Shown here: positions 35,901-46,010 of the stretch, one piece after another | How positions within the stretch are numbered: position 1 is the stretch's first letter | Layout of the letters: every line of letters begins with the position of its first letter | DNA from: Agelas oroides | Taxonomy: Eukaryota; Porifera; Demospongiae; Agelasida; Agelasidae | Length of the DNA: 64,000 nucleotides | Direction: 5' to 3' | Assembly: GCA_949130485.1 (NCBI GenBank) | Contig: OX422190.1 | Location: forward strand, 2,441,281 to 2,505,280 | The notes under the pieces: generated by a model | Databases searched by the model: none | The model's input: the letters and a program-made list of their open reading frames with translations, nothing else | What the model was told of the DNA's origin: nothing | Translations under genes and position numbers: made by a program

Positions 35901-38900
35901 TGTCACCTGGGACTCGAGCGAGACTACTTGCTCAATCTGGTGTGTGTGTGTGCATGTGAACGTGTGCAAATGTGTGGTGCATGTGTGTGTGTGAGGAGGT
36001 GAGGGGACCCAGTCACATGTTTGAGAGTAGCCTTTGTGGTCATCTCTAATTGGCTAACAGGTAGGCATGTTTCTACAGGGGCAGACACCAACTGAACCAC
36101 ACTGCATGTATGTAAGCTTTTGGTGTATTTCTAGTAGCCATGGCAACAGGGCTGTTGAGCACAACATGGTACATTTATATTCAAATTTTTTAATGTGATG
36201 GTAGCTATGCAACTGGACTTGTAAGGTAATGCAGTGGCTACCTCTTCTCAGACTTTACCTCATGAAGAAAAATGGCTGTGACCTACTCTGGATGGAGGTC
36301 TAGCTAGGAATGAGACTTGCGGCTACTCACGTACGTACCTTTGCGCTGACATTGATGTACTTGGTGCTGAGATTCTCGTAGTCAGTCTGCGACTGCTGCA
36401 GTAACTCCTGTGCCTTCTTCAGTTCCTTCTGAAGAGCAGCGTTCTCACGATGAAAGAAAGGAGACTCCACCTTATTATCTCGCTTGTATAGAAAAACAAA
36501 CAAACAAAGGAACCAAAAAAACCCAATCATTATCAAATTGATTATACAATGAGCATTTAAAGATTTCCCAGGAGAATACCGTATAGCGGGAAAATGCGTG
36601 TTGGAATGAAAAGGAATGAAATTGCCAGCAGTGTCTAGGGATCAAACCTCTCGCTTGAGCTGCTAGTGCTCTGAAAATTCAAACCACCAGTAGCCTTAGG
36701 TTGATTCTTGGACACTGCTGGTATTTTCTTTAAAAAATTACATAAGAGCATACAAATACAAAGTGCAAGTCAGAATCCTAGTTCTTGTTGCTTGCTTTTC
36801 TGAACTGCAAGCGAACTGCAAGTGACAAAGGCCTGGGAACGAGGCTAGTGAAGCATGCTGTGTGCAGCTACATCCACTCACACCCCAACTACTTGTACAA
36901 AACTAGCCACTTGTACAATTGCTTTTCACACCCAATCAGCACAACATGTACTTGAAACCCACATTTGCTGTATGTGGTTTATCGTTTCCAGGCCCCCACC
37001 CAGCCTTTTGCCATTTGCAGTATGAAACGTCCCAGAGCCATGTATGTTTTGCCTTACAAGGTTATAGGTGGATACATTCCAGCGTGGTTGGTCAGATCAA
37101 CAATGAAGGCTTAAAAGACCCAAAGCCAACTGTGAATATAAATTTTTTAAACGGTGATGTCTTTTGCCTCAACATGTGACTTTGGTAATTAATTTAACAT
37201 ACGATGAAAGCTGGGTGTGTGAGAGTCTGAGAACAAGGCTAACCCAACATTATATTATCAGAGCCATGAAACCTAGCTAAAAAATTTCATATTGATTCTA
37301 AATTCAGCTGCCACAATGTTATGCTGCTTAGTAGCTAGTTTTCAGGTAGTCATAGCCATCCAAAGGATCTGGTAAGTAAGGTCAAATGGTTTTACTGAAT
37401 CAGCTGTATTTGTGTAGATAATTATGCCACAACATATTACAATCCCTTCTGGTTTCACAGCTTGTGTGTACCCAGGTAGCTCTTATTTATTTTTCTTACC
37501 TGAGGAGAGAGGTACTCTTGAACAAGTTCCCTGATCCGCATGGGGACGTAGACAGCACTTGCAGAGTCATGCTGCATCACCGAGATGGACTCATCGCTGG
37601 TCAGACGTTCACATGTCTCCTCCAAAGTCTAGTGGTAGGTGGATGTAGTGGTGGGTAAATTAGAGATATACAAGTATGTAAACATCATGTAGTGGTGGGT
37701 AAATCAGAGATATACAAGTATGTAAACATCATGTAGTGGTGGGTAAATCAGAGATATACAAGTATTTAAACATCATATAGTGGTGGGTAGATATACAAGT
37801 ATGTAAACATCATGTAGTGGTGGGTAAATCAGAGATATACAAGTATGTAAACATCATGTAGTGGTGGGTAAATTAGAGATATACAAGTATGTAAACATCA
37901 TGTAGTGGTGGGTAAATTAGAGATATACAAGTATGTAAACATCATGTAGTGGTGGGTAAATCAGAGATATACAAGTATGTAAACATCATGTAGTGGTGGG
38001 TAAATTAGAGATATACAAGTATGTAAACATCATGCATGTACTGACATTGTAACTTCTATGTGTATTGTATGTATTCCTTATATAGGAATACGCACATGCA
38101 GAAATGTTTGCCTCGCGCACGTGTCCAGTATGTAGTAGGCGTGGTAGGCCTATAGCCTATTGTGAGGTGGGAAAACGAGAAGATGGCAAAGTAGATCACT
38201 TGTTGAAGTCTACGAAGAGGTCAGTAAGGTGCTGCATCCTTCCCCAAAGAGTCTGGCTTTGCGGGACTAATGCAGAAGTGGCATACATGGTAGTGGGCCA
38301 AGGGCGCATCAAGTGATGCGCCCTTGGTTAGCTTATTGTTTCACCTTATCTGTGACCGCTAGACTCTCCCTATGCATCGCTTCTTTCTCACTCCATCACG
38401 TTCCCTTTCCTTTGCCCTGCTCTCTTGTGATGCAGTCATCCTTTGCTTCCGCTTTCGCGTTCTAGCACGGTCGAGTAGAGACTGCTCAGGTTCCCTCAGG
38501 GTCCATTATACATTCCCCAGATGGAGCAGCATGAGCCCCAAGGGCGAATGCTGTTCTAAATGTTGTTTGTTGGATGTTACCCCTAGCAACCCACTGGCAC
38601 ACCCATTATCACCTCTACCCCTTCCACTTTATGTTATTCAAGTTCAAAGGTTTGGTTGCAAAGCAACATCCAACAAGGGATGGTGAGGTAATCCATGTTG
38701 GAATTAATCATGTAGGTATGTATGCAGTATGTATGCCTGCAAGTAGAAGCAGCATGCACTGTGCATGAACACAGGCACACTTGTGTAGGTGTATGTGCAT
38801 ATGAGTGTTGCTACTTAACTACCTCTAAACAAGTTAGGATGTATTCTTGTAATCATAATCAATGTAAACTATGTGTATATGCACTCTGAGTGTTGCTACA

Positions 38901-41736
38901 GTTTGGTTGCTAAGCAACATCCACTATGTGTATATGCACTATGAGTGTTGCTACAGCTTGTGAGTAAGTTAGAATTAGAAACTATTGCAGTCACTGTAAC
39001 TAGGTTTGTTGCTTAGCAACCAAAATCTTTGAACTTGAATAACAGTAAGTGGAATGGGTGGAGATGTTAATGTGTGTGGCAGAGGGTTGCTAGGGGTAAC
39101 ATCCAACAACAATCTTCAGACAGAGTAGCATCCATCCATCGGGCTTATCTGCTTCGTCTGGTGGTGCAACTACCTGGTATGTAATTCCCAAGAGCGTATG
39201 AGGCACCTTATTCCCAGCCTTGTACCAAGCTAATCTCTTGTCTTCAATGAGCGAAGGACATTTTTACAAAGTATTTGTTGGGGTGTGAAGAGAGAGGTGT
39301 GAGACAAATAGTTCACACTTTCACACCATCATGGTAATGCGTGAATACTTTGCACTTTGAGCAAGGTATGTCATCAGTGAGTGTCAAATTATCACTAAGG
39401 CTGTCTGGCACCAACTATCACCCAATTAGTGATCTCAACTGTCATATTTGTCTTGTGCCCAGACCCTTCGTAGTCTCATGAGAGTCAACTGTGGCTCATG
39501 AGACTAACCCTCCTGCATGTGTGCTGGTGCTCTATGCAATGTGCAAAAGTACACCAAATTGGAGGTAGAGAAAACTTGTCTAGCAACTGCTCTATGCAAG
39601 AGATTCTACGTAAGCCATGCTGTGCAGCAGTCTATATGCACTAAGCTGTCAAGAACTCAAGTCCCAGATTTAAAAATTTCACAGTAGGTCCTGCACCATG
39701 CGACAAAAATGTCAGTCAGAACAGCAGACCCTCTTTTCACCTTTTGTGAGGCCTGGGAGCAAGACTAACGGTGGCAGAGAACCCTGTACTTTCAAGGTCG
39801 ACAAACCTGGAATCCAAGCTGATAGACTTCTTTGTCTTGTTAAAATTGTAGCGAATAGTCAGTTTTGGGAGTCTTCATCCGTTAAACTGTCCGTAAAATT
39901 GGGGATTTTCCCCATTTCCTGTCGGCATTGGCATCCAGTAATCAGTTTATAATTAAGTTAGTTAAGATGTGGCCTGGCGGAACCCCTCATGTGGTGGTCG
40001 GAACTTTGAAGATAAGCTTAGATCAGCTAAAAAAAATAAAAAAAACACAAAAAAGGAGTTTAGTAGAGTGCTGTAGTGTCAGTAGCTGTGAGTAGTGCGT
40101 AATCCCAGCTTGTGAAAGCAAACTTGTGTCTAGAAGCAGCAGAAAGACCACAGTGGCCAAGACTGTATTTGTTGAGTAGGCCCATGTCTCGCGGCCATAT
40201 GCCTAGCCTAGTTGGTGACCGTGGCCAGGTGCTTCGAGTGTTGGGCTGGGCTTTAACTAGAATACGCAATTTATCGTTGGTGCTACGCTCTGGTACCCAA
40301 GGGAGCTGAACGGTGGTTGTGTGTGGAACAGAGCCGTGAGTTGTTTAGCGACATAAGGGGGAGAGGTGGGGCTAGTAATGCTTGCTTCCACTCGTGAATG
40401 AGCCCCTCCCGTAGACAAGCTGTGAATTTTTTGAAATGTGCATTCATTTTGGTGCAGTCAAAGTTGTCCATTCCAAGAGTAGTGACAAACATGAGTCTAG
40501 CCTGACTTTGAGAGTAGCTCTGAACAAAAGCTGGCACAGACTGATTTGAGATACATTGGTGGTTAGGACGCTACCTACAGTGAGTGTGTAGATGCGTCCA
40601 TCGAGTGGCAATTTTGGGTTCATGAATATATTAATGAGCCACTAAAACCCTTTTTAAAATTAGACAAAGCAAGATTGCCCTAAAGCAAACCCTAACCCTG
40701 AAACTAGGAGTAACCCTGGTCCTGACTGTAACCCAAGTTTATGTTTTCGTTAACCTCCGCCGAAAGACTTCACCGCCACCTTAAACTTCAACGACTCAAC
40801 CCAAGTTGCATGCTAAACCTCTTAATGTGATTGCACCAAAGTAGGTAGCTCTATCAAATGCAATACTGCCAACAGAAAGTCATATTCGTCTTGTACCCAG
40901 ACCCTTCTGTAGTCTCACGAGTCAACCGTGGCTCGTGAGACTAACCTTTCTGCATGTGAAACGAGGATCTGGTGTTCTGTGCAACATTCCTTGTCAAATT
41001 ACTGAAATTAGGCAGGGTTGCTTTCAAATTCAAGAGCTCCAATCAGATTGTGAAAGGCATAATTATGTTTGCAAAAGTACCCCAATTTGGAGGTAGAGAA
41101 AACTTTGTCTAGCAACTGCTCCATGCAAGAGATTTTATGGCCATCTTTGTAAACCATGCTGTGCAGCAGTCTATATGCACTAAGCTGTCAAGAACCAGAT
41201 TTAAAATTCAATATTATTTCACAGTAGGTCCTGCACCATGCGACAAAAAATGTCAGTCAGAACAGCAGACCCTATTTTCACCTTTTGTGAGGCCTGGGAG
41301 CAAGACTAACTTAAATTCAACCACTCAACCCAAGTTGCATGCTAAACTTCTTAATGCGATTGCACCAAAGTAGGTAGCTCCATCACAATATACATGTAAC
41401 AGTGAGGATCAAACCAATTGTAATAAGGTCCTCCGTTTATATTGATACTAGTCTGCTGTGTAAATGTTAGCAAATCAACACAAAAGTTTCAACACAGCAA
41501 GGTAGGACTACATTACGAATATGTCAGCACAGAGGTATAAGCAATGTCAACACGACACCATCACATGTTATGCTCTGGCAATGTGTTGGATGTGAAAAAT
41601 ACAACCATCCATTCAAGTGATTCGATCATAATTTGCACACACATCACAACAATTAAGCACATGATGCGGTGCTCACCTGAATCAGTTTCTCGACTCGGGG
41701 ATCCTTTGCGTCTCCGTGCAGAATATTAGTGGCCAT
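23918..41736 (-). CDS. CROCC: Rootletin (ciliary rootlet coiled-coil protein)
   Basis: Eighteen coding exons close in phase and give about 2182 aa (human rootletin is about 2000). They are 41677-41736, 37500-37628, 36339-36482, 35748-35936, 35343-35545, 34847-35012, 34319-34428, 33763-33904, 33113-33295, 32716-33024, 32124-32222, 31224-31354, 30716-30907, 29289-30615, 29074-29177, 26046-28628, 25505-25622 and 23918-24277. Family marks are VPMRIRELVQEYLSP near the N-terminus, then LLQQSQTDYENLSTKYINVS, HLRAYQDGQERQKELVEKLQ and LMEDVHQLTAGWNETQQKL; each has a clear counterpart in vertebrate rootletin. Nearly all the rest is heptad coiled coil, with a Ser/Pro-rich break around 27430-27700. Rootletin polymerises into the striated rootlet below the basal body and also links centrioles. 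The C-terminus is Ser/Pro-rich and ends PAKK. Coding repeats produce spurious plus-strand frames. Confidence 0.93.
24362..24935. mobile_element. TTTTAG-rich element in last rootletin intron
   Basis: Ends AGTGTTGTTTTAGTTA and TAACTAAAACAACACT are inverted repeats. Inside are blocks of AGTTTTAGTTTTAGTTTTAG separated by a repeated TTATTTTGCATCTCAGAAG spacer, at least six times. Not exonic. Confidence 0.75.
24936..25504 (-). other. Remainder of last rootletin intron
   Basis: No gene. It holds inverted matches such as ATTGAAGAGCT (about 25218) and AGCTCTTCAAT (about 25479), and a diverged AGCCTGGG...GGCT hairpin near 25150-25215. Confidence 0.4.
25695..25760. repeat. AGCCTCGTTCCCAGGC interspersed element
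   Basis: One of many copies with the core AGCCTCGTTCCCAGGCC; others are near 1171, 3889, 9472, 13757, 16442, 57718, 60395, 60525, 60605 and 63017. Several form short hairpins with a GCCTGGGAA(C/T)GAGGCT end. Confidence 0.6.
31513..31696. mobile_element. TACCGTATGGCGAG hairpin MITE in rootletin intron
   Basis: Left end TACCGTATGGCGAGAAATTT and right end AAATTTCTCGCCATACGGTA are inverted repeats; arms extend about 60 bases each and contain TTTTCGCGG. A solo end TACCGTATAGCGGG is at about 36578. A related family with a TACCGTATTTCCTTGATT end is at 57834-58270. Confidence 0.85.
34100..34172. mobile_element. Short hairpin element
   Basis: Arms GTGCCCAGACCCCACCCTCT and GAGAGGGTGGGGTCTATGG form an inverted repeat in the rootletin intron. 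Confidence 0.55.
34620..34840 (-). repeat. Two decayed partial copies of rootletin exon 6
   Basis: Sequence resembling the 3' part of exon 6 (34847-35012) recurs twice in the adjoining intron, at about 34622-34700 and 34716-34806. Shared marks are CTCAACTTC(A/T)GC, GAGTCTC and GTGAGCTGGTGA. Both copies contain indels and lack the exon start, so they are not alternative exons. Interspersed runs are CCCTCCCTCC. Confidence 0.75.
35018..35300 (+). repeat. Purine-rich (G/A) intronic tract
   Basis: Nearly pure G/A on the plus strand at 35020-35180, with a second block at 35235-35305. On the transcribed strand these are polypyrimidine tracts beside exons 5 and 6 of rootletin. Confidence 0.8.
37635..38035. 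repeat. 44-bp minisatellite beside rootletin exon 2
   Basis: Nine copies of a 44-bp unit containing GGTAAATCAGAGATATACAA and GTATGTAAACATCATGTAGT lie immediately upstream (in transcript sense) of exon 2, whose acceptor is at 37629-37630. One unit is shortened. Copies are almost identical. Confidence 0.9.
38036..39769. other. Rootletin intron 1, repeat-rich part
   Basis: It contains a perfect 13-base-arm hairpin with a four-base loop at 38298-38327 (CCAAGGGCGCATC / GATGCGCCCTTGG). A foldback element spans about 38545-39125, with arms at about 38565-38665 and 39005-39115. The first copy of a direct repeat lies at about 39440-39769. No coding exon was recognised. Confidence 0.55.
38545..39125. 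mobile_element. Foldback element in rootletin intron 1
   Basis: Outer arms GTTGGATGTTACCCCTAGCA and TGCTAGGGGTAACATCCAAC are perfect inverted repeats. The inner parts of the arms (TTATTCAAGTTCAAAG...) also pair. The loop repeats GAGTGTTGCTACA and GGTTGCTAAGCAACATCCA. Confidence 0.75.
39440..41390. repeat. Direct repeat pair in rootletin intron 1
   Basis: The segment at about 39440-39769 recurs at about 40885-41311. Shared marks are GTCTTGT(G/A)CCCAGACCCTTC, CAGCAGTCTATATGCACTAA and TCACAGTAGGTCCTGCACCA. The tails also match: 40781-40865 corresponds to 41312-41390. The first copy is split at 39770-40780 by a ~1-kb element that the second lacks. Confidence 0.75.
39770..40780 (-). mobile_element. 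1.0-kb inserted element with short conserved ORF
   Basis: The element starts GGTGGCAGAG and ends GCCACC followed by TTAA, and interrupts a direct repeat whose sister copy shows the empty site. A minus-strand frame (40283-40537) encodes 84 aa beginning MPAFVQSYSQSQARLMFVTT. A near-identical frame lies in the inverted second copy at 63636-63944. CCCTAA-like degenerate repeats occur at about 40678-40735. No transposase or reverse transcriptase motif is visible. Confidence 0.65.
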
Positions 41737-41739
41737 CCC

Positions 41740-42130
41740 ATTCAACGCCCACTCAATTGATGGCTCTCAACTGGAGACACGGACCACAGCAGCAGACGTA
41801 GAAGACCGATGGCACTCTCACCTTGCACCGTGCCGGCGTACGTGCTGAAAAAATGTGTTGCGGCTGTTTTGGAGTCACAATTCGCACTTCACAACATGGA
41901 GGTGTGACACCTCGCTAAGCTAATTAGCCCTATCGTTGATCAATTTTTTTTGTTTATCGCGGGTAAATAGATAACAAACCAGTACGCATGCGCTAGCCAT
42001 GCCGTGCGCGCGTAGTGTGCGTAAAAACAGAGATAATATGTTACGTAGTATATATTATCTCTGGTAAAAACAAGCAGATATTGGACTTTCGCTTGACGCA
42101 TCAACTCTACAATCTACACTTTTCGTTTTG
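41740..42130. promoter_or_regulatory. Divergent promoter, rootletin / glycosyltransferase
   Basis: The region separates the rootletin ATG (41736, minus strand) from a probable non-coding first exon of the glycosyltransferase. That exon ends at a GTGAGT donor near 42131; the acceptor TTGATATAG before 42970 would complete the intron. An NRF1-like CGCATGCGC is at about 41985. No clear RFX X-box was seen. Confidence 0.4.
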
Positions 42131-42969
42131 TGAGTATCTCACTAGCTAGCGCTAATTTTTTATTTATTGCTGCTAAATAATACTGCATGCAACTTAGCAA
42201 GAGAACCCTAACTATATCAGTGAAATGAGGCCATTTCATCTGATGCAGTCACCTCTCTTCATTTTAGTATTGTAGTATTCGTACATTATTGTAGTATCTG
42301 GAGGGAGACAGTGGCCATGATGCACTATGGACTCACCTACAGATGTGCATAATCATGGCATTACAAATTAACCTCTTCTGAGACTGAGAGCTGTAATGCA
42401 TGCTAATTATGAACAAATGCACCATGGTTACTTCAGCAACCAGTTCAGACTGTTCAGTTGTATTTACATGACAACATGATGAAGTCCAAGCAGAACAAGC
42501 CTAAAGAACAATCACAGCACTTGCGGTACACATGCATACAGTTGGCTTTGTACAGGCACTCCATTTAGCCCTGTTGGTAAGCATTCACATTCTTGCAGTG
42601 TTGCTGATCACCCCTACAGCACTGGAAGGTTCCACATTGTAGAGTAGACTGCTATAACCAATGTAGAGCCAGATCAAGAAGGAGAGTGCACTAAATTGCA
42701 GGATGATGCTGTTATTGTGTGAATTATTGAACATAGCTATGTCCTTCTTCAGCTGTACAAATGCATGACACTGACCTGCACTTGTACATTTGTACAGTTG
42801 AAGACTTTGGTCCAGAATGCTCTGTACTATCAGGCATCCAACTATGTTCAATAATAACACCCTCTTCTTTGTTAAATTTTTGTGGGTTGAAATACTATGT
42901 GTGTACAAGTATGCAGGGGGTGCATACTCCTCCTCTACATGTCTTACATACTTCTTTCTTTTGATATAG
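42131..42969 (+). other. Probable 5'-UTR intron of the glycosyltransferase gene
   Basis: No conserved coding sequence. It contains an inverted segment (about 42725-42800 against 42760-42845, TGCATGACACTGACCTGCAC region) and ends in a pyrimidine-rich TTTCTTTTGATATAG acceptor. Confidence 0.35.
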
Positions 42970-43001
42970 GGTGGCCTGCTGGAAATTATTACAAGCTGGT
43001 C

Positions 43002-44546
43002 ATGGTCAGAAAGCGTCGTCAGATGCTACTTTTACTTTTAGTTGCAGTCATTACAACACTTTATACTTGTGTAAGGTTCTACCATACAAACTTTTTGGGT
43101 AGGATGCATGTTCCTGATCACCCAAAAATTTGCCAGGAATCTTCAAATGAATTCTCAGACTCAAGTATTCCACTGCTGTTTCAAGACCGAAACTCAGACG
43201 ACAGCAAGCTAAGCGTCTGCTCAGAAACTGTTGATAATCCCTTCAAAAATAGTAAAGGATGGCAAAAGTTCATTTCAGCACTTGAACATTACAAACATTT
43301 CCACAAAAAACAGTTGGAAATTCTAAAGAGAAATAGTTCGGCTGCTGGAAGTATTCGTACGCTGACATTTACTTGTCATGAAATCTACTGCAGTGGTTTG
43401 GGTGATCAATTTTTACGGTTGCAGTTTTTCTTCCTTCTGGCAGTAATGTCAGACAGAGTTTTTACAATTGAGTGGGATGAGGGACTTACAAGAAAAACCT
43501 CATATCTCCAGCCCAATCAGATCAACTGGAAGTTCTCCACAAAAAGTTTATGTGGCAAACAGTGCTCCAGAACTATGTTTGGCAGAACCTCGGTGATTTG
43601 GCAAGGCTGGAAACAAAAGGACTTGGAAAACTTTGGGCAAGTTCTATTCAGTTCAAGTCCCAATATTGTAGTTTCTGGTCGAGTTGGAATTACCACCTGG
43701 TTTATAACTGACAGTTCTACCCTGAAGAAGGGATTGCTGATACAAAAAGGGTTCCTTCGTATGGGCGTATCTGATATCCTTACAGACGGTGATGCAAACA
43801 GTAGTGTCGTTTTGTATACATACAACCTATGGAAGCATTTATGTCAGACCTTTGCTTTGGATTACCTAATAGAGATTCCCGACAAGCATCATGCGAGAAT
43901 TGCTAAGTCTTGGTATCATTTGAGTCATTACATTCTACACTACCTCTTTGCATTTCACCCCTCGTTAATTGAAAAGGTTGACCACATTCAGAGAATGTTG
44001 GGTCTTTTTGACAACCGGTACCTAGCAATCCACATGCGTACAGGGTATGTAGGAACTCCCTTTCAAGAGAATGCAATTGTTCGCTGGATGACCAAGAATA
44101 CAAAAATGTATGTAGACGAAAATTCCTGGAAAGTGATGTTAGAACACTCTGTAAAACTTGCAACAGAAAAATTGGGCCCCAATTCACTGATCTACCTTGC
44201 AACTGACAGCCCTAAACCACTGGAGGTAGCATTAAGTATGTACGGAGATCGCATCAAGACATCTAATATGACAATACAACCACATTCAAAGTACTCAAGC
44301 TCAGGGTCTGGATGTGGAAACAAGGTAGATTCTGCTGACGACAGATACCTATCCTTTTGGGTAGATTTCTTCATGCTAGGAAGAGCTTACATAATGGTTC
44401 ACGGGTATAGCTCATTTGCGATGAGTGCAGGATTTCTTTGCCCAATTCCACTGGAGAGAAACTCTTGGGTGCTTTATTCTGAGAAGAAGGACTGTGTGGC
44501 ATCACACATCCAGTCTAATGTCACATGTTTGTTGTCACAGGCATAG
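43002..44546 (+). CDS. Fucosyltransferase-like type II membrane glycosyltransferase
   Basis: A single coding exon of 514 aa; the ATG at 43002 directly precedes a basic stretch and a signal anchor (MVRKRRQMLLLLLVAVI), the usual Golgi type II layout. The lumenal part has GLGDQ (132-135), a GLGN-like loop, then YLAIHMRTGYVG with HxRxG at 344-348. LATD follows at 399-402, and near the end comes MVHGYSSFAMSAGF, resembling the last donor-site motif of GT-B fucosyltransferases. In alpha1,2/alpha1,6/O-fucosyltransferase superfamilies the HxRxGD-type Arg contacts GDP-fucose. The exact family and acceptor are not clear to me, and the acidic residue usual after HxRxG is Tyr here. Potential N-glycosylation sites include NSS and NVT. 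The frame extends upstream to 42897, but this lies in the presumed 5'-UTR intron. Confidence 0.7.
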   Translation: MVRKRRQMLLLLLVAVITTLYTCVRFYHTNFLGRMHVPDHPKICQESSNEFSDSSIPLLFQDRNSDDSKLSVCSETVDNPFKNSKGWQKFISALEHYKHFHKKQLEILKRNSSAAGSIRTLTFTCHEIYCSGLGDQFLRLQFFFLLAVMSDRVFTIEWDEGLTRKTSYLQPNQINWKFSTKSLCGKQCSRTMFGRTSVIWQGWKQKDLENFGQVLFSSSPNIVVSGRVGITTWFITDSSTLKKGLLIQKGFLRMGVSDILTDGDANSSVVLYTYNLWKHLCQTFALDYLIEIPDKHHARIAKSWYHLSHYILHYLFAFHPSLIEKVDHIQRMLGLFDNRYLAIHMRTGYVGTPFQENAIVRWMTKNTKMYVDENSWKVMLEHSVKLATEKLGPNSLIYLATDSPKPLEVALSMYGDRIKTSNMTIQPHSKYSSSGSGCGNKVDSADDRYLSFWVDFFMLGRAYIMVHGYSSFAMSAGFLCPIPLERNSWVLYSEKKDCVASHIQSNVTCLLSQA

Positions 44547-45180
44547 TTATTTTCAGTCCCTTTATATGTATTATACAAATCAGTAATAAATTACTGTGGT
44601 ATTTGGGACTACCGGGTAATAGCACCTGTGTGGGTCAGTGTACACTTCTGCTAACATAGATAATTCTTGTGCTTGAAATAATGACATTTCAGATGTTAGC
44701 TACTAAAGTTCCAAATCTTTATGTTATGGCAACTTTTGGTTCCAATTTTTAGTTCCAACAGTCGATCACGTTTTGGTTGGTGGAAATACATGCAGACCTA
44801 ACTAAACCATTAATGTGGTTGTTTAAATTTTGGTTGTTGAAACCATAGAAGTGAAGGTTTCCGATTGGGGTACAAGCATTTAATGGTTATAGTTGTTCAT
44901 GGGAGAGATGCCATTTTGTATGGGGCATGCCAAAATCGGTGTAGTGCAATATTCATAAATGTGACACTAACATTTATATATGTGAAGCTACATTTACAAA
45001 TGTGACCCCACATTAATTTTATATGTAAGTGTCCCATGAATATTCCAGATATAAGACTGAAACAGCAATCCCAGAAATGCTATATAGGAGAATGAACTAG
45101 GCCTATTACTGGGCTCTCAAGAACGTCGGAAAGAAATACTGGAAGCGAAATTGAGCATACGCAACAGCCAACTTCAACAG
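44547..45180. other. Intergenic, no gene
   Basis: It contains a partial GTGGTATTTGGGA repeat at about 44597-44635 and AT-rich sequence with repeated TTTATATATGTGA-like motifs. No convincing ORF. Confidence 0.45.
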
Positions 45181-45260
45181 ATCCCTGGGTTGATGAACTT
45201 TGAACTTTGAGCTGACTGTACTAGGGGGAGGGGCTCGTCGTGCCTGTCACATGATTAAAA
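45181..45260 (+). promoter_or_regulatory. Promoter-proximal block of receptor copy A
   Basis: The stretch CTGGGTTGATGA...TGTACTAGGGGG(A/C)GGGGCTCGTCG directly before the ATG is nearly identical to that before copy B (58705-58768). The homology between the two loci starts here. Confidence 0.5.
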
Positions 45261-46010
45261 ATGGTGAAAACTACTGACGCTTTCGTAGAGCCCCTGATCT
45301 GCCCTGGTTCTTTCAACTGTAGTGCTAGGGAGGGGCGAACCAGCTTCGACATCGGGCCTGTTCCCACGTACGTGTCTATTTTCTCAAGCTCGTTGTCGTG
45401 TCTGGGGTCTTTGCTGATCTTTTTGGTCTACTATGTGTTACCAAAGAGGTTGCGGACAGGAGTGCAGACGATTATTACCCTCCTGGTGATTGCGGATTTT
45501 GTTACAGCCATTGGTTACCTATTTGCAGCCGGGAACTTCTTGAGTCACTACAATGTGCGCGATGCAAGCAAGTGTGATACTTTTCAGATATTGTGTGAGA
45601 TACAGAGTTTTGTGACGACGTGGTCTTCACTCTGTTCATATGCTTGGACAAACATTCTTGCAGTTCACTTCTACCTGAAGATTGTTCAGCAGCAAACTCA
45701 GCACAGGGATGCAAAACTTATCCCGATTTATAACATTGTTGCATGGGGTGGGCCACTTTTGATTATGGTACCACTGTTGGCTACAGGGAAACTTGGATTT
45801 TCACCCTATGTTGCATCAAACTGGTGCTACGTGGCAGATGCAAGCTATAAGAGTACTACCTTAAAGCAGGATGCAGTTGTCATTGTGGTTTTACTTGTTG
45901 CTGGTGAACTTTGGGTCTTAGTCACATACTTGGTTGCTGCAGGGCATGTGGGAGGAGGAAAGTGGCCTGAGAACAAGGCTACAGCTATGCCCTTCAAGAA
46001 CTGCCAGTAA
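45261..46010 (+). pseudogene. Truncated GPR157-like receptor, copy A
   Basis: The first 228 residues are nearly identical to the complete copy at 58769, with only a few substitutions (LLVIADF/LLAIADF, YVADAS/YVVDAS, AVVIVV/AVLIVV). It therefore contains the N-terminus with an N-C-S glycosylation site and helices 1-5 of a GPR157-like seven-helix receptor. After base 45945 identity stops abruptly. The next sequence is an arm of a foldback element in the opposite orientation to its copy near 60430-60200, adding 21 unrelated residues (HVGGGKW...) to a stop at 46008. Helices 6 and 7 are absent downstream. It is probably a non-functional duplicate, although a five-helix product could be expressed. 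Confidence 0.85.

Noticed and set aside
36919-37179. Plus-strand ORF of 86 aa in a rootletin intron
   Set aside because: It contains a CCAGGCCCC interspersed repeat and no recognisable motif.
38298-38327. Hairpin with GC-rich arms as a transcription terminator
   Set aside because: It lies inside a eukaryotic intron with no T-run of bacterial type; it is more likely a miniature palindromic element.
40678-40740. Telomere-like CCCTAACCCTGAAAC sequence
   Set aside because: Only a few degenerate CCCTAA units are present, they recur inside the second element copy near 63440-63490, and so belong to the element rather than to an interstitial telomere.
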